DNA of 64,000 nucleotides, taken from positions 1-64,000 of the forward strand of contig JACKHH010000016.1 in assembly GCA_020639095.1 (NCBI GenBank), written 5' to 3'. The notes under the pieces are model-generated. The model saw nothing but the letters and a program-made list of their open reading frames with translations, did not search any database and was not told where the DNA came from. The stretch comes from Phycisphaerales bacterium (GTDB lineage: Bacteria > Planctomycetota > Phycisphaerae > UBA1845). Both the position numbers and the translations under genes were made by a program. Positions within the stretch are counted from its first letter, which is position 1. Every line of letters starts with the position of its first letter. Positions 15,327-23,148 of the stretch are shown here, piece by piece.

Positions 15327-15863
15327 ATGTTACCAATTCGCAATGACCATCCTTTGAAGCAGCTCTTCGCGGGCCTCGTGGAACACTCGTTCCAGGCGGA
15401 ACTCGGTATCTGCGACCCTGCGCTGGCAGACTATCTTGCCGATTTGCTGATTGACTTCGTGCGCATGGACGAGATGTCGATTGCGCGCGACGCGGCTGGT
15501 CGGCCCGTGGCGGAGATCGCCGACCTAATCGGCAAGTGCGAACTGAACGGCGACGTTTCACCGATCGCGCGCGACCGGTTTGTGCATCGCCGGCTTGGGG
15601 ATTACACGTTGTTCTGGACGGGGATCTTTCCCGAGGGCGTGCGTCGCCACAAGGGCGCGACCTGGCGCGACGCGGTTGAAGATTACGTGGTGTGCGGAAA
15701 GCGGTCGTATGCAATCGCATCAGAGTTGACCCCGGTCGACGAGGAGCCGCCCCCGCGCTTGTTCCGCCGTTTGAGCGAGGATTTCGAGTCGTGCGTACAC
15801 GGGCTGGGCATCGTCCGTCGCGAGTTGGGCACGGCTGGCGATGGGCCGGATATTGTGTACTGA
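15327..15863 (+). CDS. Conserved hypothetical protein
   Basis: A 178-residue soluble protein with no signal peptide. It opens LPIRNDHPLKQLFAGLVEHS and includes a conserved-looking centre (FVHRRLGDYTLFWTGIFPEG, DAVEDYVVCGKRSYAIASEL). I recall proteins of this kind as common in planctomycetes, but no function is assigned. ATG 15327 is preceded by a GGGGG string. It stands alone ahead of the tRNA gene. Confidence 0.75.
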   Translation: MLPIRNDHPLKQLFAGLVEHSFQAELGICDPALADYLADLLIDFVRMDEMSIARDAAGRPVAEIADLIGKCELNGDVSPIARDRFVHRRLGDYTLFWTGIFPEGVRRHKGATWRDAVEDYVVCGKRSYAIASELTPVDEEPPPRLFRRLSEDFESCVHGLGIVRRELGTAGDGPDIVY

Positions 15864-16005
15864 GAGATGCGCACGCGGGCACCGGCTGGCGCGGACAAGG
15901 GCCTGTCGGCCCGCCCGTGGACGCCGGATTCGGTCCCCGCGATGATCCTCGGCCGAATGGGGTTGCAAGCGGCGTCAGATTGGCTATATATGTCACACCT
16001 CTGAC

Positions 16006-16077
16006 GCGGGTGTAGCTCAGTGGTAGAGCGTCACGTTGCCAACGTGAATGTCGTGAGTTCGAATCTCATCACCCGCT
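16006..16077 (+). tRNA. tRNA-Gly (anticodon GCC)
   Basis: Acceptor GCGGGTG pairs with CACCCGC, the D arm is AGCTCAGTGGTAGAGC, the anticodon stem TCACG/CGTGA encloses loop TTGCCAA (anticodon GCC), and the T arm is GTGAG-TTCGAAT-CTCAT. CCA is not encoded. A TATATAT box lies about 15 bases upstream. Confidence 0.97.
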
Positions 16078-16192
16078 TTTTCGTAAACCACGCCGAACGC
16101 TAGACTAGCGTACCCTTTCGACGGCGGAAGGCGCGGCCTCGTTCTCCCGGAAACCCGGTAGTCCTACCGGATAACGGAAGGAGGCACGTGCC

Positions 16193-16408
16193 ATGCCCCG
16201 CAAACCTCGAGTTCCTTCGTATCGCCTGCACAAAGCATCCGGCCAAGCGGTGGTCACGATCCACGGTAGAGCGCGCCATCTCGGCAGACCCGGCTCGGAC
16301 AAGTCGAAGGCGGAGTACGCGCGGTGCTTTGCGGAACTGACGACCGGCGCGCCCGTGCAACCCACGGGAAACCGCTGCACGGTACTGTGCGCGCAGACCC
16401 CGGCGTAG
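16193..16408 (+). pseudogene. N-terminal remnant of a tyrosine recombinase/integrase
   Basis: A 71-codon frame with an excellent ribosome site (AAGGAGG) starting PRKPRVPSYRLHKASGQAVV, the opening of the integrases common in planctomycetes (MxRKPRVPxYRLHKxSGQA.VT..G...LG..GS). After about 52 residues the match ends and the frame stops at 16408; the core-binding and catalytic domains (R-H-R-H-Y) are absent. Its place 115 bases downstream of tRNA-Gly suggests the scar of an element once inserted at the tRNA gene. A stand-alone small protein is less likely. Confidence 0.75.
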
Positions 16409-16493
16409 TCGCTATCCGACGCGTTCCTTGACAGAACGATGCACGACCGCGGATCTCCCACCGCAAGCGGATGCGATGACGAAGCAACAGAAC

Positions 16494-17435
16494 CTACCGC
16501 CCGCCGGCAAGCAGAACCATCAGCGCCTTCTGCGCGTGCAAACGATTCTCCGCCTGATCGAAGATCGCACTCTGCGGCGAACGCGTCACGTCGTAGGAAA
16601 TCTCCTCGTCGTAATGCGCCGGCAAACAGTGCAGCACGGTGGCGGTGCTGTCGGCGTGGGCCATCAGCTTCTCATCGATGCGGTAGGCCTTGAACTGCTT
16701 GGCACGCTCTGCCGCTTCCGTTTCCTGCCCCATGCTCGCCCACACGTCGGTGTACACGACGTCTGCGCCCGCGACACCCTTCGCGATGTCCGTCGTCGCG
16801 TCGATCGTGCAACCATTCTCCTTGCCGATGGCGGCGGCTTCCGCGGTCACGCGGTCGAGCGGTTTGTAGCCGGGCGGGGTAACGGCGGTCATGTGCATGC
16901 CCACGCGGGCACAGCCGTACATCAGTGAATGCGTCATGTTGTTGCCGTCGCCGACGTAGACGAACTTCAAACCGGCGAGCGTGCCCTTCTTTTCCTTCAC
17001 GGTTTGCAGGTCGGCGAGCACTTGGCAGGGATGCTCCTCGTCCGACAAGCCGTTGATCACCGGCACCGTCGCGTACTTCGCGAGATCGACAACGATGTCG
17101 TGGCCGAAGGTGCGCGCCATGATGATGTCGCAGTAGCGACTCAGGACGAGGGCAATGTCCTCGGTGGTTTCGCGTTTGCCGATGGAGATGTCGGTCGGTG
17201 CGAGGTAGATCGCGTGCCCGCCAAGCTGAGTCATGCCGGATTCGAACGACACGCGCGTGCGCAGCGACGGTTTCTGGAAGATCATCGCGAGCGTCTTGCC
17301 CGCCAGCACGGGATGCGGCTGGCCGCGCAGGCGCTCGAGCTTGAGCGTGTTGGCGGTTTCGAGAATCTGAAGGACCTCTTCCGTGGAGAAGTCCTTCAGG
17401 GATACGAGGCTGCGACCTTTGAGGCTAACGGCCAT
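16494..17435 (-). CDS. argF: Ornithine carbamoyltransferase
   Basis: A 313-residue enzyme joining ornithine and carbamoyl phosphate to give citrulline in arginine synthesis, or the reverse in catabolism. The carbamoyl-phosphate loop reads KPSLRTRVSFE, the ornithine site includes DVWASMGQE, and the HCLPAH motif near the C-terminus is present. Length is normal. ATG 17435 is preceded by GAAAGG. It lies in a minus-strand group with rocD, also an ornithine enzyme, separated by two DUF genes. Confidence 0.96.
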   Translation of the reverse strand: MAVSLKGRSLVSLKDFSTEEVLQILETANTLKLERLRGQPHPVLAGKTLAMIFQKPSLRTRVSFESGMTQLGGHAIYLAPTDISIGKRETTEDIALVLSRYCDIIMARTFGHDIVVDLAKYATVPVINGLSDEEHPCQVLADLQTVKEKKGTLAGLKFVYVGDGNNMTHSLMYGCARVGMHMTAVTPPGYKPLDRVTAEAAAIGKENGCTIDATTDIAKGVAGADVVYTDVWASMGQETEAAERAKQFKAYRIDEKLMAHADSTATVLHCLPAHYDEEISYDVTRSPQSAIFDQAENRLHAQKALMVLLAGGR

Positions 17436-17497
17436 GTTGTTTACGCCTTTCAGCTAGACCACGATTGCTCGTGTTGGGTTAAATTCGCACTCACGTC

Positions 17498-17986
17498 TTA
17501 CTCGAAGAGATCCCGATTCGAACGAATGAATTGCGCCACCAGCACTTCCATGTCCTCGTCACAACCCAGACCAGCCAAGTGATAATATCGCTCGTCGAGA
17601 CTGTTCAAGAACTCGTTGGAGACGGATTGGTAGTAGCGTATGCGCCCCGCTTCATCAGGCACGCATCCGCCAGGGAATAGGCCAATGACCTCTAGCAGTA
17701 GCTCGGCAGTGCGCACCGCGCCGACGTCACGGTAAGCGCTACAGAGTCCCTCGTAACCAAAGTCCCCGCACAGATCGATGTTGAACAGATACGCAAATCC
17801 ACCGTTATCGATGAATGCCATGCTCTGCGTCGCCATTGCAACGGTTCGCGGCCCCGGTGGCACTTGGCTTATTCTTGGATAGAACTGCTCGCACAGTTCC
17901 AACCCCTTCTCGACGTAACGCCGATTAAATTCGTAAGCCCGTTGATGCATTCGCCGCTTGGCATCACCTCTTTTTTGTTGCTTCAT
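17498..17986 (-). CDS. DUF4375 (DMP19-like) family protein
   Basis: A 162-residue soluble protein whose centre matches the DUF4375 pattern: SMAFIDNGGFAYLFNIDLCG followed by CSAYRDVGAVRTAELLLEV. The function of the family is unknown. The frame is open upstream to 18061, but that part is encoded by repeat A (18010-18036), so I start at ATG 17986 (or ATG 17950). It sits between argF and a DUF2237 gene. Confidence 0.75.
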   Translation of the reverse strand: MKQQKRGDAKRRMHQRAYEFNRRYVEKGLELCEQFYPRISQVPPGPRTVAMATQSMAFIDNGGFAYLFNIDLCGDFGYEGLCSAYRDVGAVRTAELLLEVIGLFPGGCVPDEAGRIRYYQSVSNEFLNSLDERYYHLAGLGCDEDMEVLVAQFIRSNRDLFE

Positions 17987-18009
17987 CTCGACACTCGGCG
18001 TGCATCGTA

Positions 18010-18036
18010 CCCGCTCGCTTACACGCGCGGCTCGGA
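18010..18036 (-). repeat. Dispersed repeat A, minus orientation
   Basis: CCCGCTCGCTTACACGCGCG followed by GCTCGGA, a diverged copy of the family at 4351, 4684, 27580, 52261 and 52375. Confidence 0.7.
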
Positions 18037-18047
18037 TTGCTTTTTCC

Positions 18048-18422
18048 TTAATCGACAGCACCTTGGGCGTGGGCTTTCAGGTCTTCCAGCGAGACGAACT
18101 CCAGGGCCGAGATGTGCGTGGCTTCGAGGACGACCGGCGGCGCGACGCCCGCGTCGAGCGCTTCCTTCCAACGTTCCACGCACAAGCACCAGCGATCGCC
18201 GGGATTGAGCCCCGGGAAACCGTACGCGGGCGCGGGAGTCTTCAAGTCGTTGCCCTGCTCGGCGGAATAGTCGAGGAAGGCAGGCGTCATTTCCGCGCAG
18301 ACGATGTGCAGACCAATGTCCTCCGGCCCGGTCGCACAGAACCCGGTACGGTAGAACCCCGTGTTGTTCTCCCGGCAGCAAGGTTGCAAGTCGCCACCGA
18401 GTACGTTCTTGCCACGTGCCAT
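18048..18422 (-). CDS. DUF2237 family protein
   Basis: A 124-residue protein that matches DUF2237 over its full length: KNVLGGDLQPCC, TGFYRTGFCATGPEDIGLHI, YGFPGLNPGDRWCLCVERW and ending APPVVLEATHISALEFVSLE. Conserved Cys pairs suggest a metal or redox function, but none is established. ATG 18422 is chosen because AGGAAAG lies 8 bases upstream and the family begins here; the frame upstream lies in repeats. Confidence 0.88.
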   Translation of the reverse strand: MARGKNVLGGDLQPCCRENNTGFYRTGFCATGPEDIGLHIVCAEMTPAFLDYSAEQGNDLKTPAPAYGFPGLNPGDRWCLCVERWKEALDAGVAPPVVLEATHISALEFVSLEDLKAHAQGAVD

Positions 18423-18867
18423 TGTTGCCGCTTTCCTCTCAACACCCACCACAATTGCCAAGTACGCCACACCGCGTTTGTCCAGCACGTCGTCAACCGG
18501 CGAGTTCGCCACGTGTGGGATTAGCATGCGACCCGTTGGGACGCCAAAGGCGTCCCGGCCTGTAGCCCAGGGTTGCCGCGCAGCGGCTACCCTGGGAGTG
18601 CCTCGCCCAATTTCAATCAACCCCAACGGGGTTGCGGCCCCTCGCGTTGCCGACGCCGTTTCGTTTACGCCGGCCGCGACCCTTTCAGGGTCGTGTTCTC
18701 ACATTGCCAATTAACCCAGGGTAGTGCCTGCGGCACAACCCTGGGCCATAGGCCAATGCCCCGTTGGGACATTTCGTTCGCAACCGCGACCGCCGCCCGA
18801 AAGTCGGCGCCTCATCGCAGCGCAACTCTTCTCGCGACCAGACGGTCGCGACTGATTACGTACAAGA
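18423..18867. repeat. Cluster of five or more hairpin repeats
   Basis: This 445-base gap is filled with palindromes: GGGACGCCAAAGGCGTCCC (18538-18556), CCCAGGGT...ACCCTGGG (18566-18596), CAACCCCAACGGGGTTG (18618-18634), GACCCTTTCAGGGTC (18678-18692) and a second CCCAGGGT...ACCCTGGG (18715-18745). No gene is seen. The elements resemble dispersed repeats known from planctomycete genomes. Confidence 0.8.
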
Positions 18868-20106
18868 CTACGCCAGCACCTGGATGACGCGTTCGAGCGC
18901 CCAATCCAGATCGGCTTCGGAGATCATGAGCGGCGGCGCGATACGCATGACGTCGCTGACCGTATCCTTGCAGAGCATGCCTTCGTGCATGAGCTGCTTG
19001 CAGTACGGCTTGGCGGGTCCTGCATCCGCGGTCATCTGCACACCGATCAACAACCCCTTGCCCCGGACCTCTTTAACCTTCGAGCAGTTCGCCGCCCGGA
19101 GCTTCTCGCGGAAGGCCGCTCCCAACTTGCCGGCGCGCTCCGCGAGGTTCTCATCGACGAGCACGCGGATCGCCTCACGCGCCACGGCACACGCGAGCGG
19201 GTTGCCACCGAACGTGCTGCCATGATCGCCCGGTTGGAAAACCCCAAGCACGGCTTTGCTGCCGACCACGGCGGACACCGGCATCACACCACCACCCAGC
19301 GCCTTGCCGAGGATGACGAGGTCGGGCTTGACCTCTGCATGGTCGACGGCGAAACGCTTGCCCGTACGCGCCAGGCCCGTCTGAATTTCGTCGGCGATCA
19401 TCAGGATGTTGTGCTCGTCACACAGCGCGCGGATGTCGTTGATGTACCCTTCCGGCGGAACCACGACACCGCCTTCGCCCTGGATCGGCTCGAAGAGAAC
19501 AGCCACCGTGTTTTCGGTGATCGCAGCCTTCAACGCGTCGGTGGAACCGTAGCGCACCTGCACAAAGCCAGGCGTATACGGACCGAAGTGCGCCCGCGTC
19601 TGTGGATCGTCGCTGAAGCTGATGATCGTGGTCGTGCGGCCATGGAAGTTGCCGCTGCACACGATGATCTGCGCCTTGCCGTCGGGCACGCCCTTCACGG
19701 TGTAGCCCCACTTGCGCGCGGTCTTGATCGCGGTCTCAACGCCCTCGGCGCCGGTGTTCATCGGCAGCACCATGTCCATGTCGCAGAACGCGGTGAGCTC
19801 ATGGCAGAACGGGCCGAACTGATCGTTCTGGAACGCACGCGACGTGAGCGTGAGCTTCTTCGCCTGCTCGATGAACGCGTTCAAAATACGCGGATGGCTG
19901 TGCCCGAAGTTGAGCGCGGAGTACGCACTGAGGCAATCGAGATACTTCTTGCCGTCGACGTCCCACACCCAAGCGCCTTCACCGCGTGAAATCACCACCG
20001 GCAGCGGTGCATAGTTGTTCGCACTGTACTGCTCGACCATCTGCATGTGGCCTGCACTGTTCATTCCGTCCATGTGTGCCACCGCACTTTCTTCCAATTG
20101 CGTCAT
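18868..20106 (-). CDS. rocD: Ornithine--oxo-acid aminotransferase
   Basis: A 412-residue class III PLP aminotransferase. The PLP lysine lies in DLVILGKALGGG, with IADEIQTGLARTGK before it and STFGGNPLACAVA after it, as in ornithine aminotransferases. The enzyme moves the delta-amino group of ornithine to 2-oxoglutarate, yielding glutamate semialdehyde, and so links arginine to proline and glutamate. Acetylornithine aminotransferase is the main alternative, but the VLPMNTGAEGVETAIKTARK stretch is typical of RocD. GGAGA precedes ATG 20106. Confidence 0.92.
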   Translation of the reverse strand: MTQLEESAVAHMDGMNSAGHMQMVEQYSANNYAPLPVVISRGEGAWVWDVDGKKYLDCLSAYSALNFGHSHPRILNAFIEQAKKLTLTSRAFQNDQFGPFCHELTAFCDMDMVLPMNTGAEGVETAIKTARKWGYTVKGVPDGKAQIIVCSGNFHGRTTTIISFSDDPQTRAHFGPYTPGFVQVRYGSTDALKAAITENTVAVLFEPIQGEGGVVVPPEGYINDIRALCDEHNILMIADEIQTGLARTGKRFAVDHAEVKPDLVILGKALGGGVMPVSAVVGSKAVLGVFQPGDHGSTFGGNPLACAVAREAIRVLVDENLAERAGKLGAAFREKLRAANCSKVKEVRGKGLLIGVQMTADAGPAKPYCKQLMHEGMLCKDTVSDVMRIAPPLMISEADLDWALERVIQVLA

Positions 20107-20240
20107 CCCAATGTCTCCACGTCAGATTGCTATGCGCAGCGCCCGCGGTCCATCCGTTTAGCCGGCGCGCAAACCGCCGAAGCATACGGCATCCAGCCGG
20201 TCCTTGTCGACACCCACAGTGTAGTGATGTGTGACCAACA

Positions 20241-20340
20241 CGATGTGGGACCGGCATCATGTGGGACCGACTTTCCAGTCGGTCTTTCTGCGGGGCCCCA
20301 TCCTGCCGCAGACCGGCTGGAAAGCCGGTCCCACATCATC
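20241..20340. repeat. Repeat B, two palindromes facing each other
   Basis: GTGGGACCGACTTTCCAGTC and onward (20261-20284) and GACCGGCTGGAAAGCCGGTC (20311-20330, then CCAC) form two self-complementary elements that can also pair with each other. They match the tandem units at 4771-4877. Confidence 0.8.
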
Positions 20341-20388
20341 ATGCTGGGCCACCCGTGACTTTATGCCGCATGAACTGCTGACAATGCA

Positions 20389-21711
20389 CTACACCACGCG
20401 CGCGATCGCATCGGGCAGCACCTTCTCGTCGCGCGGCGAGAGATCGTAACGCACGCGCTGCGAGGGCTGCGGGATGTCGATCAGGCTCGCGAGATCGATC
20501 GGCGTACCCACCAGCACGAGGTCGCACGGTACCTTGCGAATGGTGGCTTCGAGTTCGCTGATCTGCTTCTCGCCGTAACCCATTGCCGGGAGTATCTCGG
20601 TCAGATGATTGTACTTCTCGAAGGTGGACTTGATCGAACCCACCGCGTAGGGGCGCGGGTCGATGATCTCGGCTGCTCCGTACTTCTTCGCGGCGACGTG
20701 CCCCGCGCCGAAGGTCATCTCGCCGTGGGTCAGCGTCGGTCCGTCCTCGACGACGAGCACGCGTTTGCCCTTCACTGCGTCCGGATTCTCGACCGACACG
20801 GGTGAATCCGCCTGCACGACGATCGCGCCCGAGTTGAGCCGCTTGACGTTCGCAAGCACCTTCGACACCGCTTCCGGCTTGGCGGTGCCGACCTTGTTCA
20901 CGACGACGAGGTCAGCCATGCGCAGGTTGTGTTCGCCCGGGTAATAGCTGGATTCGTGGCCCGGGCGGTGCGGATCGGTCACGCAAATGTGCAGGTTGGG
21001 TTTGACGAACGGCGTGTCGTTGTTGCCGCCATCCCAGAGAATGACGTCCGCTTCCTTCTCGGCTTCGGCGAGGATGCGTTCGTAGTCGATACCGGCGAAG
21101 AGCAGGTTGCCGGCGCGGATGTGCGGTTCGTACTCCTCGCGTTCCTCGATGGTGCACTCGTGCCTGTCCATGTCTTCGAGCGTGGCGTAGCGCTGGCACA
21201 CCTGCTTGGTCAGGTCGCCATAGGGCATCGGGTGACGCAGCACGGCGATGCGTTTGCCCATCTCTTTGAGGATGCCGGAGACGAAGCGGGTGGTTTGGGA
21301 TTTGCCACACCCGGTGCGCACGGCACACACCGCGATCACCGGTTTGTTGCTGCGGATCATGGTCGCGTGGGGGCTGAGCAATTGGAAATGCGCCCCCGCG
21401 ACGTTGACTCGGCTGGCGAGCGACATGACCGTGTTGTACGGCAGATCGGAATACGCCAACACTGCCACGTCGATGTGATGATCGCGGATCAGCGATTCGA
21501 GCTGCTTCTCATCGTGAATGGGAATTCCCGAAGGATACCGCTCGCCGGTGAGCACCGGCGGATAGACGCGGCCGTCGATGTCGGGAATCTGCGTTGCAGT
21601 GAATGCGACGATTTCGGCGTCGCTGCGGTTTTTCCAATAGACGTTGAAGTCGTGGAAGTCGCGGCCTGCGGCTCCCATGATGATGACGCGTACGCGTTCG
21701 CTCGTGGACAC
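20389..21711 (-). CDS. Cyclic 2,3-diphosphoglycerate synthetase-like P-loop protein
   Basis: A 440-residue protein with an N-terminal Rossmann-like part (VIIMGAAGRDFHDFNVYWKN) and a P-loop NTPase domain (VRTGCGKSQTTRFVSGIL near residues 151-170; WDGGNNDTPF and VVNKVGTAKPE follow). It matches the family annotated as cyclic 2,3-diphosphoglycerate synthetase in methanogens and as putative GTPases in bacteria. In bacteria I recall it beside carbamate or ornithine genes, which fits rocD and argF here, but the reaction is unknown. The start is GTG 21711 with GGGGAGGA before it. Confidence 0.8.
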   Translation of the reverse strand: MSTSERVRVIIMGAAGRDFHDFNVYWKNRSDAEIVAFTATQIPDIDGRVYPPVLTGERYPSGIPIHDEKQLESLIRDHHIDVAVLAYSDLPYNTVMSLASRVNVAGAHFQLLSPHATMIRSNKPVIAVCAVRTGCGKSQTTRFVSGILKEMGKRIAVLRHPMPYGDLTKQVCQRYATLEDMDRHECTIEEREEYEPHIRAGNLLFAGIDYERILAEAEKEADVILWDGGNNDTPFVKPNLHICVTDPHRPGHESSYYPGEHNLRMADLVVVNKVGTAKPEAVSKVLANVKRLNSGAIVVQADSPVSVENPDAVKGKRVLVVEDGPTLTHGEMTFGAGHVAAKKYGAAEIIDPRPYAVGSIKSTFEKYNHLTEILPAMGYGEKQISELEATIRKVPCDLVLVGTPIDLASLIDIPQPSQRVRYDLSPRDEKVLPDAIARVV

Positions 21712-22003
21712 GCTATGTCCTCCCCGCGAAAAGGCCTCGGATTCTCAACCTGCTGACACAATGGTGGTCAAGCGATGGCGCAGAAAACGTGCGCCGGCAA
21801 TGACGCTAAACGACAATGACGTCAAGCGATAATGCAGGATGCAAGCGGGGTTATGACAATTGAGCACCGCGACAGATGTGATCTTCGTTGGCTTGGACGA
21901 GCAGCATACCGCACCTCAACCCATGCACACGACTACGGTATTATATACGAGCACCCGGAGAGGAATGCAACCACAATCGCGTCGCGGGCGAATGCGTGGG
22001 TTT

Positions 22004-22933
22004 TCAGCGAGCCGTCAGCACGACGACGGTGACATCGTCGGCATCGGCGGAGCGCCAGCTTGCCCGCGTAAGGCGCTGCTCGACGTCCGCGATAATCGCG
22101 TCCGCGGACAGTTCGGCAAGGCCGGCAAACCACGCGGTATCCGCGAGCGCAGTCGGGTGCGCACCGTAGGTGTCGTCGGCGATCAGCGCTTCGAGCCCAT
22201 CCGTGTAAAACACAACCCGGTCGCCCGCTTGCAGCGTGAGATTGCGCGTCGGGAACGTCAGATCCGGCAGCGCGCCGAGCAACGTTCCATCGCTGGTGAG
22301 CAGTTGGGGCGCTTCGCCGTCGCGGAGCAGAATCAGGTGGGGATGTCCCGCACGCGCGAAACTGAGTTGACGCGTGGTGGATTCGTAACGGGCGTGAAGC
22401 GCAGTGGCAAACTGACCTTCCGCAAGTTCGAGCGCGAGCAGTTCGCGATTCGCACGCGCCAGCACATCTTCGGGCGAGGGCGTATCGCCCTTTGCGTCCG
22501 CGGCTCGCACGCTCAGCGCCCGGCGAAGAAGCGGCGTCAACATACCCGCAGCCACACCGTGTCCGGAAACATCCGCGAGACTGATCGCCAGCGTGCCATC
22601 GTCAATCCGCTCGGCGGACAACATGTCGCCCGCGACGCCGTCAACGGGTTTGTACAGCCTGCGAATGTCGAGACCCGCGAACTGCGCCGTCTGCGGAAGC
22701 AACTCGCGTTGCACGCGGGCAGCGTCTTCGACCTGTGCGCGGAGGCGCTGCGATTCTTCACGCAACTGGTCGCGCTCGGCATCGAGCCGGCTGACTTCGC
22801 GCTGCAAACGCTCCACGAGCGAGAGCAGTGCGGTGAGTTCGCTGGATTCGTCGGACGGGAAGATACGTCGGTCGGCGAGCCAATCGGCTGGTTGCGTTGA
22901 ACGCAGTTTCGACTCGAGGAGTTCTACGACCAT
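22004..22933 (-). CDS. SpoIIE/RsbU-type PP2C Ser phosphatase
   Basis: A 309-residue protein: a coiled coil at about 35-75, then a SpoIIE phosphatase domain (PF07228) with metal-binding motifs GDMLS, LADVSGHG, FYTDGLEAL and DDVTVVVL. Such enzymes dephosphorylate anti-anti-sigma (STAS) proteins and so control a sigma factor or other partner-switching system. No kinase or STAS protein is adjacent. It lies immediately downstream of the large cyclase gene on the same strand, about 215 bases away. Confidence 0.9.
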   Translation of the reverse strand: MVVELLESKLRSTQPADWLADRRIFPSDESSELTALLSLVERLQREVSRLDAERDQLREESQRLRAQVEDAARVQRELLPQTAQFAGLDIRRLYKPVDGVAGDMLSAERIDDGTLAISLADVSGHGVAAGMLTPLLRRALSVRAADAKGDTPSPEDVLARANRELLALELAEGQFATALHARYESTTRQLSFARAGHPHLILLRDGEAPQLLTSDGTLLGALPDLTFPTRNLTLQAGDRVVFYTDGLEALIADDTYGAHPTALADTAWFAGLAELSADAIIADVEQRLTRASWRSADADDVTVVVLTAR

Positions 22934-23148
22934 CCTGACCTCAAGGTCCGACGCGAAAGGAGAGCACCGCGATCACCCGTTGCGGTGCACCATGGGATAA
23001 CTGTGTTTCGGCGGAACGTAGAATTGTCTTGAGCGGAAGTGCGCGGCGCGAGCGCGCGTGTTTCGATCGCGCGCACGAGCGCGCTGCCGGCGCGCTGAAC
23101 CCGGTCGAAAACTTGAACGAATCCGTCGAGCTTGGGTGGACGCGAATA

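Noticed and set aside
21860..22860. 346-codon plus-strand frame over the SpoIIE phosphatase gene
   Set aside because: Arg/Gln-rich antisense shadow; the minus strand has full SpoIIE motifs.
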